NCBI RefSeq assembly: GCF_004011695.2
Contig: NC_082424.1
Span: 1,178,001 to 1,242,000, forward strand
DNA length: 64,000 nt
Direction: 5' to 3'
DNA from: Ascochyta rabiei
Taxonomy: Eukaryota > Ascomycota > Dothideomycetes > Pleosporales > Didymellaceae
Part shown: piece by piece, positions 1 through 10,417 of the stretch
How the letters are laid out: each line of letters opens with the position of its first letter
Position numbering within the stretch: the first letter of the stretch is position 1
Translations under genes and position numbers: made by a program
The notes under the pieces: model-generated
Databases searched by the model: none
What the model saw: only the letters and a program-made list of their open reading frames with translations
What the model was told of the DNA's origin: nothing

Positions 1-937
1 TTGTGAAATGTCCGACTTTCCTGCAAGCTACCTGTAATGTACGACAGAGATCAGTTGCGGGGCCCCGCCTTTCACAGGCACCGGCCTCGGCATCAACTTA
101 AGTTCGAGGACACACGCCTCTCTACCGCTCTTGCGTCATACTGTGGGATTAGCAATCAATTTTACTAGATTGATGCAAGTTGTAGCATGGTCCCGTCCGG
201 CCGGATAAATTTGTGAACGCGCGCTTCCAGGTTACACACGTGACATGGTTCTGTACAAAGGCGCAGTGTGTTGGCCGTTCAAGACAGCTCTGTTGAGACG
301 TCTGATCTGTAGGAAACACTCAAAGCGATTCGAAGTTTGAGATAGAAATAATGTCGTTGAGTGCAATGAAATGTTCGAATACTGTAGAAGAACTGGCAAA
401 CCACTAACTCTTCATGTATTGTGACTATGAGGGCGGGTAGATGGTCGCAAAAGAATGAGCTCACATCTTGAATGTCATTTGTGAGATGATGCAAGACAAC
501 GACCCAATCAGCGCTAGCGTCGGGAACCTTTTTTTAATGCCCGTGGCTGCGCCTCCATCTCTCGCTCACTGACAGCATCTCCAACATTCCTAAACATGCA
601 CATGCCTCATTAGAAACAGTGTGCATACTTTTGGAAAATTTCCTGCAAATTCCAGCAGAATGTACCCTCAGTCAACAAAAATCGTGGGGCTGAAAAGCTG
701 CAAATAGCACGCATCGTAAGGGCGCCCTTCCTGATGCGACGAAAATAGACACCACCGCGAATCACATTCGGCTGTCAAAAAAAGCGGACACGTCTTTACC
801 AGCATACGAAAGCCGCACGTGCAGTACCTTTTCCACCTTCTTGAACTTCTGCGTCAAGTGTGCTTCGTTGTCAAATTTGGCCTCCATTCGTGACGATACT
901 AGCATGTCCTACCATCGACGTTGTATCGACAGCAGCC
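1..937. other. No supported gene; upstream region
   Basis: No open frame here shows a recognisable domain or a convincing splice pattern. The last part is the probable promoter and 5' UTR of the plus-strand membrane protein gene that starts at 938. Confidence 0.5.
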
Positions 938-2753
938 ATGAAAGACCTTCAACTACGAGAAACGAACTCTCCAAACAGCCGAGCGACCATCATGAGCGTC
1001 GTTTCGTGGGTGCTTCTTGCACTTGTCATCTCCACGTTGATCGCCCGTTTTGCGGTGAAATTCTCGAGAAGAACAAACAAAAAGCTATTCGCGCCAGATG
1101 ATATTTTCCTGTTGCTAGCAGCTGCAAGCTTTCCCGGTCATCTTATAGCCCCTAATTACTAATTCATGTAAGGTCTTTAGCTTTGGCCAGACTGTGGCAG
1201 TATCAATCCAGTGGAAAGACGCAAGCGGCCAGCAACTCCCAAACACGTCGCTTGGTAACGGTGCGATATATCAAAAGGTTGCTCCGACTATTTCCTTCGG
1301 ACTTATCAATGTTGACTATAAAAGACTGCTTACGTGTCGAGCATTATGTTCATTGCCAACATGGGCTGCGCAAAGATATCCATCAGCCTTTTGATCCGGA
1401 AGCTGTTTACCGGACGCCTCTTCGAGTACACATCGATTATTCTAGCGCTCTTCACCTCCGGATGGACGATTAGCGGGATCCTCGTCACTGCTTTCCAGTG
1501 CCGGTTGCCGAACCCCTGGGACATCTTGAAGAGGGATCACTGCATCGACATCGCAGCCTTTGGCAACTTCCTTGCATCGATCAACATAGCGACGGAGGTT
1601 CTTCTTGTTCTGGTCCCGCTCGCTGTCTGGACAAGAGGCACCTCGGTCGGAAACCGACTCTACGTGTCCGCCACATTCTTCTCGCGGCTGAGGTCAGTGA
1701 CAAGCTCCATACTCTCTGATCAATACTGAAGAAACCAGCATCATTGCAGCAGTAAGCGCACAGCTCTACTATTTCAACGCATCCACCTCCTCCTCCCCAA
1801 CACCCGATAGCTGGAACACCACACTCTGCATGCAAATCGCCCAGACCCTCTCCGTCGCAAGCGCATGCCTACCAGGACTGCACCCCCTGGTGGCAAAAGA
1901 CATGAGCTGCACGGCATCATCCCTCTACGCACAAACAGACCCCGCAAAGCGCTGGGACGTGAAGAAATTCGGCTCCCTATCATCCCACTCCTCGCACCCG
2001 AGCACAGATCCCTCCGCCGCATTCGAGCCCGTAACGTCGCCCTATTGCCGCCCCCTCGCAACCCACGGTCTCGTCCGTTCACCGCCTAGCTGCGACGCCT
2101 ACTTTTCCCCGTTGGTTTTCGCAAGCACCACCCCAGCCGCGCCAAACAATGTTTTTAACCGCCTAGTAGGCGCCTCCGACGCACCCTCCACCTCACCATT
2201 CATCGACCAAGATCCCCTAGGCATCCCCAACAACGCCCACCAGCTCGGATACCTACCGTCGACCCCGGACTGGGAAGAAGACGAAGAATCTGGAACAACG
2301 AGACCCCAGCGACGCCCGAGTTCGGATTATGTGTTCTATAGATCGAAAGTCATCTCTGTGGCTGAGGGGGGTTACTGGGGGCTGGGGAGGAGGGGAGGCG
2401 GTTCGTGCCGCCGTTACCCTCGCCGCGGATGGGGAGAGGGGCAAGGACTTTCTAGGGAGGGATTTGTTTGGGGTCTGCTTAGTGTTGGTGCACGATGGTG
2501 GAGGTGGTGCTGTATGTACATGATTTTCATGATGAAACAACAACACACGGCTTCTGACGAGTGCACTTTCACCTGTATTAAATACCTCAACATTAGCATT
2601 GATTTCTCCTCCATCACGATAACCCCCAACATCTCTATAGTCTCTACGATGCGCAACAACGCCTCCAGCCCTCCAGACACCACGACCCACAGCCCCCCAA
2701 TACACCCAGTCATCCCGAGCACGAAAGCAGACAACATAACGGTTAATAATTAA
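938..2753 (+). CDS. PTH11-like integral membrane protein (fungal rhodopsin-domain family)
   Basis: A plasma-membrane multi-TM protein of the fungal 'rhodopsin domain' (SAT4/PTH11-like) family; the ligand is unknown. Exons by hand: 938-1123, 1173-1277, 1325-1692 and 1739-2753, and all phases close. Seen: an N-terminal TM segment, the family's Asp-Asp start of TM2 (FAPDDIFLLLAA), the CAKISISLLIRKLF segment and further hydrophobic stretches. The first intron (1124-1172) begins GCAAGC rather than GT and has a TACTAAT branch site; only this GC-AG solution restores the family sequence (VFSFGQTVAV). There is no CFEM domain, unlike the relative at 19.4-21.1 kb. The frame stays open to 2753 (about 557 aa), longer than usual, and the last 130 or so residues are unconvincing. 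The true end may lie near 2.35-2.45 kb, through a missed intron or a frameshift in the G-rich stretch around 2370-2400. Confidence 0.75.
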
Positions 2754-2982
2754 GAGGGGGTGGTGGTGAGGGGGGTAAAAAGAAAACGGGAAAGGAAGCG
2801 GGAAAGGGAATGGGGGAAGCAAAGGAGAAGGGAAATGCAGGGCCGCCGGTCAGTTTGTTTGAGCACCCTTTTCATCCTTTCTGGTTGGCAGGGTGCACTG
2901 GGTGGTTGGACTAGGAAAGAGTGTAAGGGATGCATTACAAAGCTGCGTAGATGTGTATGATACGTGGCTAGAATTATGGATA

Positions 2983-4672
2983 TCATGACGCTCTCCTGCG
3001 GAGTCTTGCTGCAATCTTCCCCGTTGGTCTTGCAGTCCCGAAAGCAGACTTGTGCCAGACAGGATCGAACTTTCTCGCTGCGTGTATGTCGAGTATCTCG
3101 ATTTCGAACTCTTCGATGAACACGGCTAGCATCACCATGCCGATGTTCCGCGCCCAGAATCTCCCGGGACAGTGGTGCGCTCCGCCGCCAAAGGAGGTCC
3201 AGTTGCCGATCAGGCCGGCATCGCTGAAGCGCTCTTTCTCAGTGTCTCTGTTTATAAGGAACCGCTCGGGCCAGAAGCAATCGAGAGGGGTTTGAACAAG
3301 CGAGGGCCGCACTTAAGCCCACCCCGGCGTGTACTGTCCAATGTATTTAGTTGGCATGATAATAGTTGTGCCCTGCGGGACGACATACTTGTCATCAAGC
3401 GCAAATATAGGGACTACGACGCGAGGGGCGGGGATGGTGATGCCGTACTTTCTCAAGGTTTCGGCATAAAGAGATTGCAAGAAGGGCGTGCCGCTTAAAT
3501 AAGAGGAGTCATGCTGCTGGGAGACCAGGTCGCGGGCGGCTCTGAGCTCGCTGATAACGCGCCCTTGAAGAGTCGGACAGCAGGGAGTCTCATAGCAGAG
3601 CCAGAATGACACAGGAACAAGGATACTGGTGCTAGCGTAAAGGATGCCGAGGGTTTGGGCGGCGCGTGCTTCAAGATCGTGGCCGGGGAGGGTGGGATAC
3701 ATTCTTTCGCGCTCTTGCATGAGTACTGACCCGCCAACAGGGTGCCATTCGTTGTTAAAGGCTTTCTGCTCGTTCAAGGAGTCAAGAATTTGACTCAAGG
3801 CCCGAAGATGCTTAAGTAGGCGGTCTCTTGTAGCGTAGGCTTTGGCATTCAAAATTTGGGCAACCCTAGGAGGAAGAGGTCTGTACTTTCAATAAAGAAC
3901 CACATATCAGCAGCGAAGGTAGGATAATTTTCGACGATATCAGATCCCAGCAGGATTTCCATGATAGTGCGAGTGGCCTGCGTCTCAAAGAAGGCATACA
4001 GATCTGGGATGTCTGTCCACTCGCCGCCGACTGCAGGCGCACAAGCGTTAATGATGTTGCGTTTCAGAGTGTCAAACATTCTCTTGTCTAGAGCAGGCAG
4101 TGCTAAGTCTGTACAGAGCTGCCGTACTTAGACCATCTGGTCATAGTCCACGGTACTCTCTAGACACTTGTAGTAGTTGACGGCGGCGTGCGGGCTGCTC
4201 ATCAACTGGTGCATCATCTCCTCGTGGACATACGGGTTGGGATCGCATTCAGTTGCGGAACGCAGCATGTGCTTGACATGCTTTGGATGGAGCAGGATGA
4301 GGATCTTGTTTCGTGCGCCGTCGATGAAGAAGGGGGTTTCGCCTCTATATTTGTTCCTGGAAGCGTCAACATGACTGCCGAGAGGATAGAGGCATGTCGC
4401 CGGTCTGAAGCATACAGGCATTTGGCGACAAAGCCCTTAGCGCTCTAGGCCATGTTAAGAGCATAACGAAGCCCTGGGATCCAGTGTGGCAGTGTTGGGG
4501 GCGCAATGCCAGCGGCTCGGCCGTTCTTGATTGTAGTGAAACGGTACTCCGAAATGAACCTTGTGCAGAGGCAGATTGCGATGACGGCAAGGACAACTTG
4601 GATGAGCACGCTCTGATGGAGGACGATTGAGACGAGAGAGGTGGTGGCCGTTGTCGCTGCTACGAAGGCCAT
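2983..4672 (-). pseudogene. Cytochrome P450 pseudogene
   Basis: A membrane-anchored heme-thiolate monooxygenase gene that can no longer make a full protein. Reading from ATG 4672 leftwards there is an N-terminal TM segment and a proline-rich hinge. An intron follows, with donor GTATGC and acceptor CCAG near 4.42-4.36 kb. Beyond it are an I-helix-like stretch, the ExxR motif (ETLRK), FWPERF, and the heme loop FGGGAHHCPG near 3170. P450-like sequence continues in frame across three stops: TAG at 4445-4447, TAA at 4128-4130 and TAA at 3313-3315. A one-base loss in the T run at about 3851-3854 (plus-strand A run) shifts the frame once. All the stops fit CAG/CAA changed to TAG/TAA. I considered introns to skip the stops; the only candidates are 24 and 31 nt, and the second breaks the frame. 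The CYP family is not assigned. The intact P450 at 34-36 kb is a different protein. Confidence 0.85.
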
Positions 4673-5095
4673 CTTTCCATTGAATCGTTGCAGTATTGCA
4701 GTATTACAGTGTTGCAGTGTTGCAGTGTCTTGATGCACGCGAATCAAGTCGCCAGCCTCCTTTCTGGTGCTGCGAGTGACAGGCGGCAGCCTATTTCGGC
4801 AGCGGGAAGCCTTGCCTGCTCGGGCGTGGTCGTGGTTTGTCGATGGACCGTGGACGTGGGCCGTGCGAGAAATAAGCTCGAGCGGGCCTTGATACATGTG
4901 GGGCTGCCCTTGATTGGCCCGTGTCAGCAGGTCGAGAACACGCGCAGGAGCTCCCTCGACAACGCTCGTCTTCACTCCACACGACCTGACACGACGCTTT
5001 CCAGCAGAATCGGTCTTGTTGTGCAAACAGCTGCCGCCTCTCCACTTGTCCTTGACACACATTCACGCTACTCGAAAGCATCACTAACCGCCATC
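4673..5095. other. Divergent intergenic region with short GCAGTATT-like repeats
   Basis: This 423-bp spacer lies between the minus-strand P450 relic and the plus-strand gene at 5096. Near 4690-4730 it has a short imperfect run of GCAGTATT/ACAGTGTT octamers. No coding signal is supported. Confidence 0.5.
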
Positions 5096-6169
5096 ATGCC
5101 TGGAGTTCGTAAGTAGCCGCCTGCTCGTCTGGAGTCCGTTTTCAAGACACCACACTACGAAACAACACTGCAAAAGCTTTGTCTACACTTGAACCAGGCC
5201 TTTTTTTTTTTTTTTTTTTTTTTCCATGTGATCCTGTCCTCCCGAAACCTCCTTCAAACGTGGTTCCCCACACGCAATATCCAACTGACATGCCATCAAC
5301 AGCACCGGACGCCATGGACCAGGTGAAGAAGGCCTTCAAGGGCCTCTTCAGCAAGAAGAAGGCCAAGAAGGAGGAGCCCACGCCGACTGCTGCTACCGAA
5401 CAGCCCTCGGCCAGCGACTCGAAGCCGAGCGAAACGACACCCGCAGCGCCAGCACCAGCCACGGCTCCTGAGCCCGCCCAGAGCGAGGCTGCCCCGGCAT
5501 CGACGGGCACCGCGCCCGCTGCTCAGCCCGCAGCGGCGCCAGCACCGAGCGAGCCCAACAGGGACGAGGCCGCGGCCTTGGCTGAGGTCAAGCAGGCCAC
5601 GCAGAGTACGTCACCATCTCTTTCTCCCTCAGACGCGCGAACACGGCGACGAGGACTGCTGGGATGGGTCCAGGCGGCGGCAGAAGGTTGCGCTCAACAG
5701 TGGCCGCGACGGTCCTCTCTGAGCAGCCTTGCGCCCACCTCCACCAGTAACCGTCCACGTCGACCGCTTTTTCTTTTCCTCTCTCGTCCTGTCGACATCG
5801 TCAGCGACTTTACTGTTCCTTCCAAGATATCCATAGACTGACGACATGTCTTCTCCAGCCCCTGAGCCTGCTGGTGCCGTTGCCCCTGCTCCCCCGACGG
5901 CTGTCTCTGCGCAGACGCCCGCCACCGACGCCCCCGTCGACACCGAGGCGAGCCCCACTGCTCCCGCACCTGCCTCGCAGCCCCCTGCGCCGGCGCCTTC
6001 AGCCGACCTGCCCGCCATCCCCGCGACCAAGCCTGCGCCTGGCATGTCTGCTACGAGCGGCCCTTTGGATGAGCCTGACTTTGCCGTTGAGCCCAAGGCC
6101 GAGGCCGCCCCTGCCCCTGCCACGGCTGCGGCGTCTGCCACCAGTGCACCGGCGCCTGCGGACAAGTAA
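5096..6169 (+). CDS. Ala/Pro-rich low-complexity protein, function unknown
   Basis: Three exons with closing phases: 5096-5108 (13 nt), 5303-5605 and 5859-6169, giving 208 aa. Intron 1 (194 bp) has donor GTAAGT, a 22-T tract and a CTGAC branch site. Intron 2 (253 bp) starts GTACGT and ends CCAG. The spliced N-terminus has a short amphipathic, lysine-rich segment (DQVKKAFKGLFSKKKAKKEE). The rest is almost entirely Ala, Pro, Thr, Ser and Glu. There is no signal peptide and no TM segment. It resembles disordered hypothetical proteins of filamentous fungi, and I cannot assign a function. The tiny first exon and good splice sites argue that it is a real gene and not a GC-rich artefact. Confidence 0.75.
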
Positions 6170-6268
6170 ACACTACACTTTGTCTAGAGGTGGAGCTGAT
6201 TGTGGCTCTCCCGTCGTTTGTTTGTTCCTCTGTTTGCCCGTCCACGTGTTTTGCTGTCCGATTTCACT

Positions 6269-6274
6269 AATAAA
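6269..6274 (+). terminator. AATAAA polyadenylation-type signal
   Basis: AATAAA lies 100 bp after the stop codon of the Ala/Pro-rich gene, a plausible 3'-end signal. Fungal poly(A) signals are loose, so this is tentative. Confidence 0.4.
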
Positions 6275-6319
6275 TACTATACCCCAATAACACGTCAGCG
6301 CGAGTTGTGCAGTCAGTCC

Positions 6320-7062
6320 AGGGAGCAGCAGTGTGTGTTGAAGTAGTCAATCCAAGTTGTTATGAGCTTCTTTTGTTGAAGTAGTCATCCGCACATTGTG
6401 CTGTTCTGTTTTTGAAATAACTAATCCAACTATTGTGCTGTTTTTTTGTTGAATTAGTCGATCTAAACATTGTGCTATTCTTTTGTTAAGCCAGTCAAAT
6501 CAAGATGTTGTGCTGTTCTTTCGTTGGAGTATATAGTTGTACCACTATACTATTTTCTTCTTACAGTAATTAATGTAAACGTTATAACCTTCTTTTATTA
6601 CAGTAGTTATCTAAGTATTATGCTGTTCTGTTGTTGAAGTAATCGTACTACTAGATTATTTCTTTCTTGGAGTATATACTCTTACTACGATACTGTTTCT
6701 TTCTTAGAGTAATTAATGTAAACGTTAAAACGTTCTCTTATTACAGTAGTTATCTAAGTATTATGCTGTTCTGTTATTGAAATAATTATACTACTATATT
6801 ATTTCTTTCTTAGAGTATAACCTCTTACTACCATGCTGTTTCTTTCTTAGAGTAATTAATGTAAACTTTAAAAGATTCTTTTATTAAAGTAGTTATCCAA
6901 ACATTGTGCTGTTCTGTTGTTGAACTAATTGTACTAATATATTATTTCTTTCTTACAGCATATACTCTTACCACTATTCTGTTTCTTTCTTAGAGTAATT
7001 AATGTAAACGTTAAAAGGTTCTTTTATTACGGTAGTCATCCAAACATTGTGCTGTTCTGTCG
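6320..7062. repeat. Minisatellite with 143-bp period and shorter sub-repeats
   Basis: The motif AGTAATTAATGTAAAC recurs at 6565, 6708, 6851 and 6994, exactly 143 bp apart. The sequence between copies is also alike: TTTATTACAGTAG, TGCTGTTCTG, TTATTTCTTTC and ACTCTTACTAC blocks. About 3.5 units are present. The part before 6565 is built from more degenerate 50-60 bp sub-units around TTGTGCTGTTCTG. It is AT-rich non-coding DNA that ends about 250 bp before the HBS1 start codon, so it forms the distal 5' flank of that gene. Confidence 0.85.
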
Positions 7063-7313
7063 TGCTGCGACGGTTGGGGAGTGCAAGAGGAACGCGTTAG
7101 ACGCGACTGATTGTTGTTGGAGCATTGATGTCATGGCTCCTGGATCGCCGCGGGGCAACAGACGTCAACGACAGCCCCACGCCAACATTGAACATTTGTT
7201 TGGAAGCGAGCGTTCGACTCTTTGCACGCCCACCATCGCCCTCGACGCACTCGCAAGATCCGTCCACAGCTTCCGAGCCGAGAGATCCACTTGCTGCAGC
7301 ACCCGCCACCGCC

Positions 7314-9893
7314 ATGCAGCGCACCAGAAACGTGGGCTACGACGACGACGACCTCTACGATGACGACGACGACTACTACGAGGAAGACGAGGCCGAGGCC
7401 ATGACGGCAGACGACAAGGAGCAGATGCGCACCAGCACCGCCAGCGCGCGCGAGGCCCTGGGGAGCGCGGGGTCCACCATCAGCGACGCCCAGATCCAGG
7501 AGGCGCTGTGGCACTACTACTACGACGTCGGCAAGAGCGTGAGCTACCTGAAGAACAAGTTCGCTGCGCTGCCCACGGCGCCCAAGCCAGACGCACAGCC
7601 CAAGAAGGACAAGCCTGCCTCGCGCTTCGACCAGGCTGCGAGTGCGGCTGGAGAGAAGGCGCCTGTCCCTGCCGGTAAGCAATCTCTTGACCTGTACAGC
7701 TGCGTCGAGTCAGCCTACCCCGTTGCGCCACAGCCACCTAGTGCTATGCCACAGCCACCTATCACGATGCCACTGCCACCTACCACGATGCCACTGCCAC
7801 CTAGTGCCATGCCGTCAATTATGCATGACTTCTTCGCCGACGCTCCCTGGGCCAACATCCCCGCCCACAGACGCGGCGTCATCACCGTCGACCAACCATG
7901 CTTCCGCGGTGGTCTGCTCGGTGGCTCGTCGAAGCTGGCCGCGCTCGCAGCCAAGCGCAGGAAGGAGCGAGAAGAAGCCCAGGCGGCCTCCAACGCCAAC
8001 GCCGAGACAGACGCTGCCGTCGCCATGCTCGACAAGCTCACGGTCAAGAGCAGAGACGCCACAACAGCCGCAGCAGCTGACCGTCCCTCGCGCATCGCAA
8101 AGTACACGGCTCGAAAACGCTCTCCGTCTCCCAAGCCTGAAGCCCCAGTCGTAGACACAGCGCCCGAGCCGGAAGCACCCAAGCCAGCCATCGAGGTCGA
8201 GCACCCGGCGCAGCGAGCCACAGCCTCCATGTTCGCATCCACTCTTTGTGGCGCCTCTCACCCATCACAACCCCCACAGACCCTGCACCAAGACTACCCA
8301 GCGCCTTACAGCCACTACAAAGACTACCAAAATGCAAGACCGTTCGAGGGCCCCAGTCCTGACGACATCGTACGAGCGGCGCAGGCGAGCAAAGGCGCAG
8401 GCACGGGGCGGCGTTGACTTGGCACGCACTTGAAGCGCGCTTTCTAAGAAATACAGGCACCACACCCAAGAAGAAGAAACCAGCGGCCGCCGCCAACGGA
8501 GACCGACTCGCCGATTCGGTCGAGAAGCTGGCCGTCGACGAGCCCAAGGTGAAGAGCAAAAACCTGAACGTCCTCGACGAACTACAAAAGAGCGGCATGA
8601 AGCGGATGGCCAACTTTGTAGTCGTTGGTACGTCACTGACGCTCCTTTCACTAGCGCCGCGAGTTAACGCCAGCAGGCCACGTCGACCACGGCAAGAGTA
8701 CGCTCATGGGCCGCCTGTTGTACGACCTCAAGGTCATCGACCAGCGATCAATTGACAAGCTGCGCAAAGAGGCCGAGACAATAGGGAAGTCGTCGTTTGC
8801 GCTGGCGTGGGTCATGGACGAGACGAGCGAGGAGCGCAGCCGCGGTGTCACCGTGGACATTGCGACGAACTACTTCGAGACCGACACATCGCGCTTCACC
8901 ATCCTGGACGCTCCCGGCCACAAGGACTTCATCCCGAACATGATCTCGGGCTCTTCGCAAGCAGACTTTCCCGTGCTGGTCATCGACTCGAGCACCAACA
9001 GCTTCGAAGCGGGCTTGAAGGGGCAGACAAAAGAGCACATCCTCATCGCGCGAAGTATGGGCATGCAGCACATCATCGTTGCCGTCAACAAAATGGACAC
9101 CGTGGCGTGGTCCAAAGGGCGCTTCGACGAGATAACGAAGAAGATGACGGCCTTCCTGACGGAAGCCAGCTTTGCCGAGAAGCGCATCACCTTCATCCCG
9201 CTGGCCGGTCTCACAGGCGAGAACGTCGTCAACAAGATCGAGAACCCGGCTGCCGACTGGTATACGGGCGAGACGCTCCTGGAAGCGCTCGAGCGCATCG
9301 AGCTGCCCCAGCGCCAGCTCGAGAAGCCGCTCCGTCTTTCCGTGGCTGATGTGTTCCGCGGCGACATGCGCTCTCCCCTCAGCATATCCGGCCGCATCGA
9401 CGCAGGCACTCTCCAGGTCGGCGACGTCATCCTCGCACTGCCCGCCAACGAAACAGCAACCATCAAATCCATCGAAGTCCAGGACGCCCCGGTCGACTGG
9501 GCCGTCGCAGGCCAGATCCCGACTCTCCACCTCACCGACATCGACCCCGTGCACCTGCGCCAGGGCGACATGGTGTGCTCGCCGCGAGCGCCCGTCAAGC
9601 TCGTCAAAGCCTTCACCTCGAAGCTGCTGGCATTTGAGCACGTCCTGCCCATGCCCGTCGAAGTCTTCCGCAGCACGCTCAACAGCCCCGGCAGCATCCG
9701 CGTGCTGAGCGCCAAGCTGAACAAGTTCACGGGCGAGGTGACCAAGAAGAAGCCGCGCATCGTCAAGCCCGGCGAAGTCGCGCGTGTTGTTGTGCAGCTG
9801 GAGCGCGAGCTGCCGATCGAAGAGGGCATGCGCGTTGTTGTGCGCGAGCGCGGGCGGACGGTTGGCGCCGGGCTGATGGAGAATGTTGCCTGA
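7314..9893 (+). CDS. HBS1: HBS1 ribosome-rescue translational GTPase
   Basis: Hbs1 is a cytosolic eRF3/EF-1A-family GTPase that works with Dom34/Pelota to split stalled ribosomes in no-go and non-stop decay. Exons 7314-8412, 8457-8627 and 8677-9893 give 828 aa. The start at 7314 gives the family N-terminus (MQRTRNV followed by an acidic Asp/Glu stretch and the HBS1 N-terminal domain). An earlier in-frame ATG at 7125 is less likely. GTPase motifs: G1 GHVDHGKS, whose first codon is split by the intron at 8628-8676; G2 region RSRGVTVD; G3 DAPGHKD; G4 NKMD. EF-Tu-like domains 2 and 3 follow. The second intron is less certain: a weak donor GTTGAC at 8413 and acceptor TACAG at 8456 close the frame. 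A 39-nt GTAAGC...CAG stretch (7675-7713) could be an optional intron, since the frame stays open either way. Confidence 0.93.
7734..7817 (+). repeat. In-frame 21-bp x4 repeat encoding PPxxMPx heptads in HBS1
   Basis: Four consecutive 21-bp units starting CCACCT encode PPSAMPQ, PPITMPL, PPTTMPL and PPSAMPS, between the HBS1 N-terminal domain and the conserved 'DFF..PW' segment. It is a linker-type tandem repeat likely to vary in copy number. Confidence 0.8.
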
Positions 9894-10417
9894 CCGTTGA
9901 CCATCCTGACCTGACGGTCTAAATTAGAAATTGAAGCTCCTTGAATTCCCGCCTCTCGCTTCGCCTCCATGTGATAGTGTCACAGCCAAAAAGGTGGTAT
10001 TTTTTTACGCACACTTACTTGCCTTCTAAGCTACGTTATACAGGCCTATTCTCTGCCGCAACAGATAGCAATCCCATGCATGTGCAATCTCCCTACTACA
10101 ACACAACCTTGTACCCTTCAATCCGCGGCCTTTTGATGTTTGTCGAGGGCCTTGTTGCGTCTTGAAGGTCTACTTTGTAGTGCTTTGCAAGGCAAAAAAA
10201 GGAGGGGGGAGCTAGTAAGATTAAAGAGAGGGGACATGGTATCATTACGTAGTTATACTTTGATCTGTGCAGAAGTAGAGAATACGTTTAGTGTAAGCTA
10301 AAAGGTGTTTTGTCTGTGCGCTAGAGAGTATGTGGATACGTGTGCTCTTATACGCTTATGCACATCAACACCTGTGCGCGCCTCTTCCGGTCACCAGCTG
10401 AGTCTGCGGATGCTTCG
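9894..10417. other. Convergent 3' intergenic region
   Basis: This 524-bp stretch lies between the stop codons of HBS1 (plus) and the ataxin-10-like gene (minus). No gene is supported. It should hold both 3' UTRs. Confidence 0.6.

Noticed and set aside
2253..2822. Minus-strand 189-codon frame at the end of the PTH11-like gene
   Set aside because: Low-complexity Pro/Phe and His-rich sequence with no domain, in a purine-rich stretch.
4445..4470. A 24-nt intron that would remove the first P450 stop
   Set aside because: GTTATG...CTAG looks like a miniature intron, but 24 nt is below any workable size. A C-to-T change in CAG is simpler.
8748..9970. Long antisense frames (297 and 366 codons) across the HBS1 GTPase
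   Set aside because: They are shadows of a GC-rich, codon-biased gene with clear GTPase motifs on the plus strand. They show no family features.
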